A DNA stretch of 39,631 nucleotides from Photorhabdus namnaonensis (GTDB lineage: Bacteria > Pseudomonadota > Gammaproteobacteria > Enterobacterales > Enterobacteriaceae), in NCBI RefSeq assembly GCF_001684335.1, contig NZ_LOIC01000078.1, positions 1 through 39,631 on the forward strand, in the 5' to 3' direction. Made by a program: the position numbers and the translations under genes. Shown in pieces: positions 1 through 6,594 of the stretch; the stretch's first letter is position 1; every line of letters starts with the position of its first letter. The notes below the pieces were generated by a model. That model was not told where the DNA came from, ran no database searches, and saw only the letters and a list, made by a program, of their open reading frames with translations.

Positions 1-1495
1 GGCCGCCCACTTCGCCATAATCCATTGCCAGATACAGCGACTGCCCGCGCAGCGGGGTCTGCCAGTCCAGTTCGTTGCGGCTGTACCAGCCCCGATCAGC
101 GGATAAGGTCAACTCGCCATCAAAGCCGCGCACCGTCCAGCGGCCGCCGATTGAAAATCGATCCTGAGGCGTCAATGGGCTGGCGCTTATCTGCCGTAAG
201 TATTGGGTCTGATAAGAAAAGGGCTGAGAAAACAGCGTTAACGGCCCGGCCAGCGTTGCCGAGAACTGGGTGATTTTAGGCAAGGCGGTCCCCTCATTGC
301 GGTACTCTTCCGGCGCAGGTTGCGCGCCAAACCAGCGCATGCCCTGCTGGTAAGTCACCCGGGTATCCAGCGTCGCGCTGCCGATAAAATGGTGATGAGA
401 CAGCCCCAGCTTCCAGCCCGCGGTTTCCCGGCGCTGAACATCAACTTCGGTCTTATCAATAAAATTGCGCGAAGTCCGACGATAAATTTCACCGTTAAGC
501 CAGGTTTTCTGGTCGGCATTACGGTGCAGCACCCGGCTGAGCTGGACCGCCAGATTTTGGCTTTTGCCCCGGTATTGGATCGCCTGATTCAGCCCGGCTA
601 TCGTCTGGGTATAATCGTAATGACTGGCCGTCACGCTGGCCAGCCAGTAGCCGAAGGGCAGAGAGTAGTAGAGTGTGTCGTTCTGGTTGCCTTTCCCGGC
701 AGATGAATGAATATCGCGTCCCCCGGAGAGATAGAACAGGTCGCTGAGCGCCAGGGGGTTATCCAGAAAGAAGGTGAGTCCGCCCTGATAACGCCCGGTG
801 CTTTTCGACCCGGTATCATCCAGATACGTGGCGACTCGCCAGTGCCGGGACTGACGCCAGTCCAGCACGATATCGCTCTCCCCCGGCTGCGCGGCCGGGA
901 CAATGTTCATATCAGCCTGCACGGTGGGGAAACGTTGCAAGTTTTCCAATCCCTGCTCGATATCCCGTAAATCCAGTAGCTTGCCTTCACGCGCGGGAAA
1001 GGGGGTTATCCGCTGGATATAGTTCCCGCTGTCAGGGGTATAGCGAATATGCCGAATGGTGCCCGGTATCATCACCAGTTTTAAGGTTTGGGTACGCAAA
1101 TCCTGGGGAGGCGCCAGAACCCGGCTGGTGACATAGCCGTGATTGATGAGCTGATCTTGCAATTGGGTTATCAGCCGGCTAATGCCTTTATCACCGAGGC
1201 AATGGTTTTCGCCCTGTTGGGCGACACGCCGGAGCGGTAACCAGTGCGGGAAATTTTCGGTGCCGGCCAATACGACATGGGTGACAGGAAAACAGGGGGT
1301 TTCCACCGCCAAGGCGGCTGACGCCCCGGTTTCCGGTACCGACAGATGAACCTCCGCAGGCGGCGGGGCTAATTGCGCCTCCAGGGCTTGCTGGCGGGCC
1401 TGTTGATGAATGAGCTGTTGATCTGCGATGTCCGCGGCCTGACTGCCTGACACCACGCTACAAAAAACCGTTAATACCAAAATACTGCTTTTCAT
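1..1495 (-). CDS. TpsB outer-membrane transporter (FhaC/ShlB/HecB family), 3' end outside window
   Basis: Open from an ATG at 1495 to the window edge with no stop: 498 residues visible of a family that usually has about 550-590. It begins with a signal peptide (basic MKSS, hydrophobic core, SGSQA cleavage region near residue 20). A POTRA-like region follows (GYVTSRV, then LKLVMIPGTIRHI) and then a long alternating beta-barrel region. The family motif VRGF occurs near the visible end (IGGRWTVRGFDGE). Proteins of this family sit in the outer membrane and secrete a large TpsA exoprotein (haemolysin, adhesin or CdiA). The partner gene normally lies downstream, so here it would be to the left of the window. 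The coding sequence is clearly GC-richer than the core genes, which suggests acquisition. Which TpsA it serves (phlA-like or cdiA-like) cannot be told from here. Confidence 0.93.
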   Translation of the reverse strand, partial: MKSSILVLTVFCSVVSGSQAADIADQQLIHQQARQQALEAQLAPPPAEVHLSVPETGASAALAVETPCFPVTHVVLAGTENFPHWLPLRRVAQQGENHCLGDKGISRLITQLQDQLINHGYVTSRVLAPPQDLRTQTLKLVMIPGTIRHIRYTPDSGNYIQRITPFPAREGKLLDLRDIEQGLENLQRFPTVQADMNIVPAAQPGESDIVLDWRQSRHWRVATYLDDTGSKSTGRYQGGLTFFLDNPLALSDLFYLSGGRDIHSSAGKGNQNDTLYYSLPFGYWLASVTASHYDYTQTIAGLNQAIQYRGKSQNLAVQLSRVLHRNADQKTWLNGEIYRRTSRNFIDKTEVDVQRRETAGWKLGLSHHHFIGSATLDTRVTYQQGMRWFGAQPAPEEYRNEGTALPKITQFSATLAGPLTLFSQPFSYQTQYLRQISASPLTPQDRFSIGGRWTVRGFDGELTLSADRGWYSRNELDWQTPLRGQSLYLAMDYGEVGG

Positions 1496-1870
1496 TGACT
1501 TTCTATTCCACAATGTCGAAGCAGCATTAACCACGAATTTAACTTAGCGATCAATATTTAGGGTTGATTATTAGCCGGGTAACTAAAATAGAGGGAGTGG
1601 TTAAGATAGCAGCAAAAACAAGGGGTTATATGACAAGGCAAAAAACAGGCCAATGTGATTATTTTTTAACAGCATTGTATAAAAAATAGATTAATATTAA
1701 TCATTTAATAATCAACATTAATAATTTCAAATTAATTTTATTGTTTTATTTTAATTATGTGACTTACATCACATTTATGATGATTGATTTCAGCATTGAA
1801 TTACTTGAACTGTGACAGTTATTTTTAATTTGTGATAAGTAATGACCTTTTCTGATTAGATTGGATGATG
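1496..1870. other. AT-rich intergenic region upstream of tpsB
   Basis: No open reading frame of credible length. The stretch is very AT-rich (especially 1660-1780) and should carry the promoter for the leftward tpsB gene. I cannot single out a convincing -35/-10 pair or operator. Confidence 0.4.
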
Positions 1871-1970
1871 ACTTTTAGCTCAGTTGGCAAAACAGGCGCT
1901 ACGCTATTGCGGATTGGGAGATAATCATCAGAAGTAGGTATTCGTAATTCATTCACAGAGTGGAAAAAAT

Positions 1971-2148
1971 CATGAACCTTAAGGAGACAAAGATCGCTAG
2001 TGCGGATTTATGCCAGTCTTGCTTTGTGTCAACTGTTCGGCCTGTCATTTTGCTCACTTTTTGAAAGGCATAAATGATTATTCTATACAGTATGAAAAGC
2101 TTTCTTGACGTTGAAATGGACCTTGATTAATTTAAGGCAGTATTCGTT
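1971..2148 (+). other. Non-coding stretch with long inverted repeat, upstream of hairpin module R1
   Basis: A perfect 9-bp inverted repeat, ATTTATGCC (2006-2014) and GGCATAAAT (2067-2075), encloses 52 nt and could close a structural domain. A short reading frame starting ATGAACCTT (about 1971-2060, 29 codons) is present but resembles nothing I know and overlaps the inverted repeat, so I do not call it a gene. Confidence 0.35.
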
Positions 2149-2310
2149 GTCGCGTAAGCGATCGTTAATGTTCCCGCAGTCTGAGAGGAACGCCTTCGGG
2201 TGACTGATTTCAATGCCATTGTAGCCTGAGAGATGGTGTCTTCGGACGGCAAATCCGTTTATCCTTTGAAAACGGGTATCACTAACAATAGTGATGAAGG
2301 TGCAATTTCA
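2149..2310 (+). ncRNA. Hairpin module R1, candidate structured RNA
   Basis: Series of short stems that read as RNA on the plus strand. GTCGC-GTAA-GCGAT (2149-2162) has a GNRA tetraloop. CGCC-TTCG-GGTG has a UUCG loop. CCAT...ATGG pairs 2216-2219 with 2233-2236. GTC-TTCG-GAC lies at 2238-2247, CCGTTT pairs with AAACGG (2255-2260/2270-2275), and ATCACTA pairs with TAGTGAT just after. A second, diverged copy (R2) lies 3' of the integrase gene at 3921-4121, and the substitutions between copies mostly preserve pairing. Tetraloop identities (GNRA, UUCG) make sense only for the plus strand. Function unknown; no match to an RNA family that I can name. Confidence 0.55.
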
Positions 2311-2473
2311 CAGACAGTTTTCCGACTTGCCAGTATCCTCAAACAACAACCTACGGTTCATTTTGCTTTCTACGCTTGCCTGGGTGGTTTCGTTCAGCAG
2401 TCTGGATGACTGTTGCCAGATTTGACAGGTTATTGGGTATCTTGCGGACAGCGCATTGGGTCCAGAAGAAATG

Positions 2474-2520
2474 GGCGGCGTCACTTGTTGGCGTGATAAC
2501 GAAAACCAAGTGACGCTGCC
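2474..2520. other. Strong 14-bp hairpin
   Basis: GGCGGCGTCACTTG (2474-2487) pairs with CAAGTGACGCTGCC (2507-2520) around a 19-nt loop; 13 Watson-Crick pairs and one G-U. There is no T-run on either side, so it is not an obvious terminator. It lies in the gene-free stretch between module R1 and the integrase. Confidence 0.7.
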
Positions 2521-2699
2521 AGCGTACAACCTGCCAAGCCACGTAATATAAGCTTTCCCCACGTCTCCTACCGTCTGATCGACACGTAGTACATGGGTCA
2601 GGATAGTTTGAAGACTGCCACTTACCCTAACGTCTTGAGTGAAAAACAATCATGTTGACGTTTTATATTCAGAAGAAGGAGAACAATCGACTCGATATT

Positions 2700-2819
2700 G
2701 ATGGCGACGTCAGTGAAAACTGACGTTGGAGGTAGTCTGACAACGGTCAGGACGGTGTAAACCGCGAACAGCTCAGAGAGCTGGGGTGCCTCGTAAGAAC
2801 TCAACATTTCGCCACCCCG
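2700..2819 (+). ncRNA. Array of five hairpins with GNRA loops, candidate structured RNA
   Basis: Consecutive stems: ACGTCAGT-GAAA-ACTGACGT (2707-2726); CTGAC-AACG-GTCAG (2737-2750); CGGT-GTAA-ACCG (2753-2764); CAGCTC-AGA-GAGCTG (2769-2783); GGGGTG pairing with CACCCC (2783-2788/2813-2818). Two are capped by GNRA-type tetraloops (GAAA, GTAA) in the plus-strand sense. The stretch 2310-2968 has no credible gene on either strand. It could belong with R1 to one long non-coding RNA, or be the untranslated leader of the integrase gene that follows. Confidence 0.5.
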
Positions 2820-2968
2820 ATGCACAGATATCAGTCGAGCCGCAGGAAGCGCAAATCAAACCGTGCCGTTGGGGTTGAGAGATGACATTCAGAATACTGT
2901 TTTGTATTGCTTGCCTCCGTCAGGTTACAAGCGGTGGTGTCGTGTGGGTTAAAAAGGAAATCGTTTGA

Positions 2969-3859
2969 ATGTCAAAGTTGAGTAAACAGTTAGTCACATT
3001 GGCCCGTCAGGCTGGCGGCAGTTTTAAAACCGTTTCAGACAGAATGAAAATAGCCAAACGTCTGGCAGAAAGCATGGCGATATTAAATATTCAAATCCGT
3101 GATATTAAGAATATGAAAATGAATCATATTGAAAAATATATCGATAGCCGAAAGTCAGAGAATATTTCAAAGCGAACGTTACAAAATGAGATGGCGGCTG
3201 TTCGGGCGATATTCGCTATGGCGGGAAGATCTCAATTGGCTAACCCTCATCACGAACGGTTAAGTAATCATGCGCTCGGATTATCTGGCGCCAGCCGGGA
3301 GGGGACTAAGATGGCGATTTCGGATGAGCGTTATCACACGACGCTTGTTTTGGTCCGGGGGAAAGATGAAGGGGTAGCTGCGGCTATGCAACTTTCTCGT
3401 TATCTGGGGCTGCGAACGGAAGAAGCGGTTCAGGCGGCAAAGTCATTAAGAACGTGGGAAAAAGCCTTATTGCGTGGGGATGAAAGAGTAAAGGTGGTGT
3501 TTGGTACAAAAGGGGGACGTCCCCGTGACACGACGGTGGTTGATCGGGATAAAGTGATCCAGGCAGTCAGGGCGGCAATAAAGTATGCCAATAAAAATCA
3601 GGGGCGTTTGATTGATAAACCGAATTTGCATTCAGCCATTGATCGTTACCGGAATATTGTCAGGGAAGCGGGGTTAACCGGAAAGTCTTCGCCACACAGT
3701 TTACGTTATGCTTATGCTGTTGAGGCCATAAATTATCATTTGTCGAAAGGATTCAGTCGAAAAGAAGCGGAAGCGATGGTTTCGATGGATTTAGGGCATG
3801 GTGACGGGCGAGGGCATTATGTTGCCCGTGTGTATAATAGACAGGGTGGCCATGATTAA
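2969..3859 (+). CDS. Tyrosine recombinase (integrase-domain protein with SAM-like N-domain)
   Basis: 296 residues. The N-terminal half (about 1-105) looks like the alpha-helical core-binding domain of phage-type integrases, and the C-terminal half carries the full catalytic set: Arg149 (LGLRTEEA), Lys181 (TKGGRPR), His243-x-x-Arg246 (HSLR), His277 (LGHGDG) and a candidate nucleophile Tyr289 (ARVYNR; Tyr284 is an alternative). It resembles the 'integrase domain-containing' group found in enterobacterial islands rather than the tRNA-targeting integrase at 13862. The ATG is preceded by AAGGAAA at good spacing. Hairpin module copies lie on both sides. Probable role: site-specific recombination of a mobile unit; its target site is not identifiable here. 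Confidence 0.85.
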   Translation: MSKLSKQLVTLARQAGGSFKTVSDRMKIAKRLAESMAILNIQIRDIKNMKMNHIEKYIDSRKSENISKRTLQNEMAAVRAIFAMAGRSQLANPHHERLSNHALGLSGASREGTKMAISDERYHTTLVLVRGKDEGVAAAMQLSRYLGLRTEEAVQAAKSLRTWEKALLRGDERVKVVFGTKGGRPRDTTVVDRDKVIQAVRAAIKYANKNQGRLIDKPNLHSAIDRYRNIVREAGLTGKSSPHSLRYAYAVEAINYHLSKGFSRKEAEAMVSMDLGHGDGRGHYVARVYNRQGGHD

Positions 3860-3920
3860 TCTGTTTTTGGATTTAGCTTGAATAAGAAAAGTATTCTGTT
3901 TAGCATAGATTGGCTTATTT

Positions 3921-4121
3921 GTTGTTTTTGAACAACTGTCAATGTTCTTGCAGTTTGAGAGGAACGCTTTCGGGTGACTGCTCTTAATGTCAGGGGGTCT
4001 GAGACTGACGCTTTCGAGTGACCTGTAATGCCACTGTAGCCTGCAAAGTGGCGCCTTTGGGCGGTACACCCGTTTATCCTTTGAAAACGGGTATCACTCA
4101 TCAGTGATGAAGGTGCAATTT
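3921..4121 (+). ncRNA. Hairpin module R2, second copy of R1
   Basis: Aligns with R1 from the first hairpin to the segment ending GATGAAGGTGCAATTT. The entry hairpin is GTTGTT-TTTG-AACAAC (3921-3936), where R1 has an unrelated sequence that also forms a stem. CCAC...GTGG (4031-4034/4048-4051) replaces CCAT...ATGG. GCC-TTTG-GGC (4053-4062) replaces GTC-TTCG-GAC. The stem CCCGTTT/AAACGGG has a C-G pair where R1 has U-G. R2 contains one additional unit with the hairpin CGCT-TTCG-AGTG (around 4010-4020). It starts about 60 nt after the integrase stop codon and lies in the same orientation as R1. Confidence 0.55.
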
Positions 4122-4160
4122 TACTGACCCAGTGGAGGCGTTTAGTTTCCCGATGGGTGA

Positions 4161-4315
4161 CAATCTTCCTCAGTAATCAGGAGGATTGCTAATAGGAAAT
4201 ATAAAATGCGGCTTTGAGACTTACGAGTCTGCCCGTACAAGCGAACCACGTATAGGAAACCTGTTTGACCCCTGTTGACAGCAGTGATGATAATGACTGC
4301 GGTGACTAGCGTCAT
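4161..4315 (+). other. Hairpin-rich segment upstream of ardB
   Basis: CAATCTTCCT pairs with AGGAGGATTG (4161-4170/4179-4188). AGACT-TACG-AGTCT (4217-4230) is capped by a UNCG-type loop. GCAGT pairs with ACTGC (4281-4285/4296-4300), and TGAC-TAGC-GTCA spans 4303-4314. There is no coding potential. This continues the structured non-coding DNA after R2, so that 3860-4441 is about 580 bases without a gene between integrase and ardB. Confidence 0.45.
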
Positions 4316-4370
4316 GAGATTTTCTACCTGCCGGATAAGCGGTTAATACCGTGATACCCATTCTGACTAC

Positions 4371-4441
4371 CACCCTGACGGGGAAGACTTTTCCCTGATA
4401 CAGGGAGAGTGTTCCTCGTTTTTTTCATTCGAGGAAATATT
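4371..4441 (+). promoter_or_regulatory. Leader element A, SD-sequestering switch before ardB
   Basis: CCCTG (4373-4377) can pair with CAGGG (4401-4405). CGGGGAAGACTTT (4379-4391) can pair with AGAGTGTTCCTCG (4406-4418) in 12 of 13 positions. The same downstream arm, TTCCTCG (4412-4418), is also fully complementary to CGAGGAA (4430-4436), which contains the Shine-Dalgarno sequence six bases before the ATG at 4442. The two pairings exclude each other. The loop between them is T-rich. One of at least eight leaders of this design in the island. Confidence 0.6.
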
Positions 4442-4849
4442 ATGCAAACTTTATCGTTATCAACGGAAATATCGGTGAAATCTGTCCGGTTTGAAGCACT
4501 GTTTTCGACACAAAGCTGGCTTGAGGCGTTGTTAAAGAAAATGTTTTTTCGCCGGGCCATTCGGTTATGTCCCGGGTATCAGGGCGATTTCTGGGAGGGC
4601 CGTGTTTTGTCAAATGGCATTTTTTATGCCGTTCCGACGTTTCAACAACAATACCGTGTGTTTGTTGAGGATAATGGTTTTGAGGGGATCATGTCAGCGG
4701 AGGCTTTTGGCATCACGGTGACGCTATTCTCTCTGTATGAACTGGCCGATTTCAGTGAGCAGGACGACGATATTAAAGCCTTTCATGCTTTGTATGGTTA
4801 TGCTCGTGGGCATTCAGAAGCTAAAAAAATACTCGCGGCTATTGATTAA
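4442..4849 (+). CDS. ardB: ArdB/KlcA family antirestriction protein
   Basis: 135 residues, near the family's usual length of about 140. The order of motifs fits KlcA/ArdB well: GYQGDFWEGRVLSNGIFYAVP (residues about 47-67), NGFEGIMSAEAFGITVTLF, then HALYGYARGHSEAKKILAAID at the C-terminus, which in relatives reads HALRDFA..H.EA..I..AID. Members are carried by conjugative plasmids and integrative elements and block type I restriction of the host so that incoming DNA survives; they do not mimic DNA as ArdA does. The start at 4442 is chosen because GAGGAA lies just before it and the family N-terminus fits; an upstream in-frame ATG at 4409 lies inside the leader hairpins. First gene of the element's accessory segment. 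Confidence 0.85.
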   Translation: MQTLSLSTEISVKSVRFEALFSTQSWLEALLKKMFFRRAIRLCPGYQGDFWEGRVLSNGIFYAVPTFQQQYRVFVEDNGFEGIMSAEAFGITVTLFSLYELADFSEQDDDIKAFHALYGYARGHSEAKKILAAID

Positions 4850-4994
4850 ATATTATCTGCTTATTCGAACTGAATTTTTATTTAACCCAAGTGAGGCGTG
4901 TTTCCCGGGTTGGCGATAACAGGGCCAGTTCCCGTATCTTAAAGGCGTTCTGATAAGGATTAACCTGACGGATTGATTCACTTTGTATGATGTT

Positions 4995-5068
4995 CTTGAC
5001 GGACATCTTTTTTCACTTCCCGGGGCTTGTCCCCGTCAAGGGCGGGTTTCCGGTAACAGGAGCTGTTA
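4995..5068 (+). promoter_or_regulatory. Leader element B before the 73-residue membrane protein gene
   Basis: CTTGACGG (4995-5002) pairs with CCGTCAAG (5033-5040), and CGGGG with CCCCG inside it. A second hairpin, TAACAG-GAG-CTGTTA (5054-5068), directly abuts the ATG at 5069 and holds the SD bases in its loop and stem. It is a variant of the leader family. A partial leader-like stem without a gene of its own, AACCC/GGGTT, is found at 4884-4911. Confidence 0.45.
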
Positions 5069-5290
5069 ATGCCTGCTTTTCATTCACCTTCTGATCCGAC
5101 AATCCTGCCGGCTTCAGAGACATTAACCCCGAAACAACGCTCACTTATCCGCGATTTGATCCGTGATGAATGTGACTACCGTGATCGTGACGCACTCTTC
5201 AAACTTTTGAGCGTGATAACACTGCTTAAATTTGCTGGGATCTTAACGCTGGGTGTGTTGTTACTGGTTTTCCGGTTGTTATGGGGATAA
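5069..5290 (+). CDS. Small protein of unknown function with C-terminal membrane segment
   Basis: 73 residues. The N-terminal 45 are polar and charged (LIRDLIRDECDYRDRDALF), and residues about 48-71 form one hydrophobic helix ending in FRLLWG. No known family recognised. The SD (AGGAG) is embedded in leader hairpin B. It is followed after 13 bases by the next membrane-anchored protein with its own AAGGAG site, so the two are probably co-transcribed. Such small membrane proteins are common in conjugative-element accessory operons; function cannot be inferred. Confidence 0.65.
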   Translation: MPAFHSPSDPTILPASETLTPKQRSLIRDLIRDECDYRDRDALFKLLSVITLLKFAGILTLGVLLLVFRLLWG

Positions 5291-5303
5291 AAGGAGACGA
5301 ACC

Positions 5304-5681
5304 ATGCTAATGATCTTTGTGACAGTGCTTTGGGGCGTGATTCGCTGGATTTCTTTGTCGTTTTACCATGTGCTGTCCTGGTTGTTACGGCGAAGACCGG
5401 TGAGGTTACCGGCAGCTCATACGCGAAGACACACGGTGTATGCCGGTAAATGGCAACTTTCTGATGACGCGAAGTCGTGCGGGAGACCGGTGGTGGTTAG
5501 AGATAGGCACAGCTACAAACCGGGTGTGGAGTTGCTGTATTTCGGTGAGGAGAGTTCGGAGCCGTTTTATGGCGAGCGGTACCTTATCGATGAAACGGAA
5601 GCGGTGGATTCGGCGCAACAGATGCTCACGCGTCTGTTGAGACAGCGTAGTTTGTCAAAGGTTTATGATGAGGCTGCATAA
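5304..5681 (+). CDS. Membrane-anchored protein of unknown function
   Basis: 125 residues starting at the ATG at 5304, which has a good AAGGAG (5291-5296). Residues 1-28 form a hydrophobic anchor (MLMIFVTVLWGVIRW...), followed by a basic stretch RRRPVR and a soluble part that ends in a likely helix (DSAQQMLTRLLRQRSL). Its stop codon TAA overlaps the next ATG by one base, indicating translational coupling. I recognise no domain. Likely an element-specific protein, membrane-located with a cytoplasmic tail according to the positive-inside rule. Confidence 0.65.
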   Translation: MLMIFVTVLWGVIRWISLSFYHVLSWLLRRRPVRLPAAHTRRHTVYAGKWQLSDDAKSCGRPVVVRDRHSYKPGVELLYFGEESSEPFYGERYLIDETEAVDSAQQMLTRLLRQRSLSKVYDEAA

Positions 5682-5977
5682 TGGTCAATGAGACGTTGAC
5701 TGCCGTTACCCGGTCGGTGATGCCGGCTGTGGCGATTGAAGAACCAGTCTGGCTGCGAATGGTAAGTTATCCGTCTGCGCCAGAATATGAAACAGAACGG
5801 TTTCATCAACTGATTTACCAGGCATTCAAAGCCTGGTCGGCAGCAAAGCCGGGAGTCTGTGAGGTGACGTTTGGTTTTTTCTGTTTGCCGCACGACGGCG
5901 ACATGAAGGCTCCTTTGTGGCAAGCGCTGCGGCTTAAACATGAATCTGATCGGTTGCTGATTGCGTTGGACGCTTAA
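5681..5977 (+). CDS. Hypothetical protein, coupled to upstream gene
   Basis: 98 residues, starting at the ATG that overlaps the previous stop (TAATG). Soluble, with no signal peptide. Aromatic-rich middle (FHQLIYQAFKAWSAAKPGVCEVTFGFFCLP). No family recognised. Reading frame, coupling and codon use like its neighbours support a real gene. It ends just before leader element C. Confidence 0.6.
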   Translation: MVNETLTAVTRSVMPAVAIEEPVWLRMVSYPSAPEYETERFHQLIYQAFKAWSAAKPGVCEVTFGFFCLPHDGDMKAPLWQALRLKHESDRLLIALDA

Positions 5978-5988
5978 TTTATTGATCA

Positions 5989-6053
5989 CCCTGACGGGGA
6001 AACCCGTGAGGGTTAACTCCGTCAGTCATTTTTTTACAACAGGAGTTAACCCT
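5989..6053 (+). promoter_or_regulatory. Leader element C, perfect 12-bp SD-sequestering stem
   Basis: AGGGTTAACTCC (6009-6020) is a perfect complement of GGAGTTAACCCT (6042-6053); the latter contains the SD (GGAG) and ends immediately before the ATG at 6054. The loop has 21 nt. Upstream, CCCTGACGG (5989-5997) can pair with CCGTGAGGG (6004-6012, one mismatch), which uses part of the sequestering arm; CTGACGG (5991-5997) can alternatively pair with CCGTCAG (6019-6025). Several mutually exclusive folds are therefore possible. Confidence 0.65.
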
Positions 6054-6527
6054 ATGAGTACCATGACGACGAAAGAACACATTCGGGAACCGTCCCAGTC
6101 CCTGTCCGTGCAGGCGCTGGCTGAACCGGAAATATTCAGAAAAACCCGTAGCCGGTTTAATCAGTGGCTGCAGGCGCAATTCGACAATCACTATCACACG
6201 CTGAGAAATCACGGTTACCGCTGTTTTCTTGCTCGCCATCATCCGACCGAGCTTGAGCGTTACGATGAGGCCTGTGAAGCCTTACGGCGTGAGGAATTTC
6301 ACCGGTTCAGTGAGTTGCAGACGCTGGGGCTGTTCCTGTATCAACAGGTTCAGCTAAAGGAGAAAAAACTCAGGCAGCGTCGTCGCTGGCTGTTGACCGG
6401 GATAGCATTAACGTCGCTGGTGACAGGCGTGTGTTTGATGCTTCACGCTTACGAGGTTGACTTGTCAGCAGTTTATCACTGGCTGACTGCGTTACCGGCC
6501 AAAATAGCTCATTATTTCATGCGCTAA
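6054..6527 (+). CDS. Membrane protein of unknown function with C-terminal anchor
   Basis: 157 residues from the ATG at 6054. An upstream in-frame start at 5961 would run through the leader hairpins and is rejected. Residues about 1-105 are hydrophilic and rich in His, Arg and Glu (FDNHYHTLRNHGYRC, then YDEACEALRREEFHRF); a basic KKLRQRRR patch precedes a transmembrane helix at about 110-128 (WLLTGIALTSLVTGVCLML) and a short tail. No family recognised. It is a single-gene unit between leaders C and D. Confidence 0.65.
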   Translation: MSTMTTKEHIREPSQSLSVQALAEPEIFRKTRSRFNQWLQAQFDNHYHTLRNHGYRCFLARHHPTELERYDEACEALRREEFHRFSELQTLGLFLYQQVQLKEKKLRQRRRWLLTGIALTSLVTGVCLMLHAYEVDLSAVYHWLTALPAKIAHYFMR

Positions 6528-6535
6528 TTATTTAT

Positions 6536-6594
6536 CCCCCGGGGAGAGACGACTCCCTGTGGAAGGGTCTCTTCCTTAATTTTAGACAGGAAAA
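6536..6594 (+). promoter_or_regulatory. Leader element D before the ardC-like gene
   Basis: GGAGAGAC (6543-6550) can pair with GTCTCTTCC (6567-6575, one bulged T). The 3' part of that arm, TTCCT (6572-6576), is also complementary to the SD AGGAA (6588-6592), two bases before the ATG at 6595 and five before ATG 6598. Same logic as leaders A, F and I, with a shorter sequestering stem. Confidence 0.45.

Noticed and set aside
25..970. Plus-strand and other antisense frames over the tpsB gene
   Set aside because: They are shadows of a long GC-rich coding sequence whose translation has a signal peptide, POTRA-like region and the VRGF motif.
2308..2825. Minus-strand frames of 113 and 67 codons in the gap before the integrase
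   Set aside because: No family resemblance, no good SD, and they run through several perfect hairpins; better explained as structured non-coding DNA.
2149..4121. R1 and R2 as terminal repeats of an insertion sequence around the integrase gene
   Set aside because: They are direct, differ in length, have no target duplication, and vary in a way that preserves stems; an RNA explanation fits better, though a mobile unit is not excluded.
5961..6053. Upstream start for the protein at 6054
   Set aside because: It would translate the leader hairpins; the ATG at 6054 follows a GGAG directly and fits the pattern of the other leaders.
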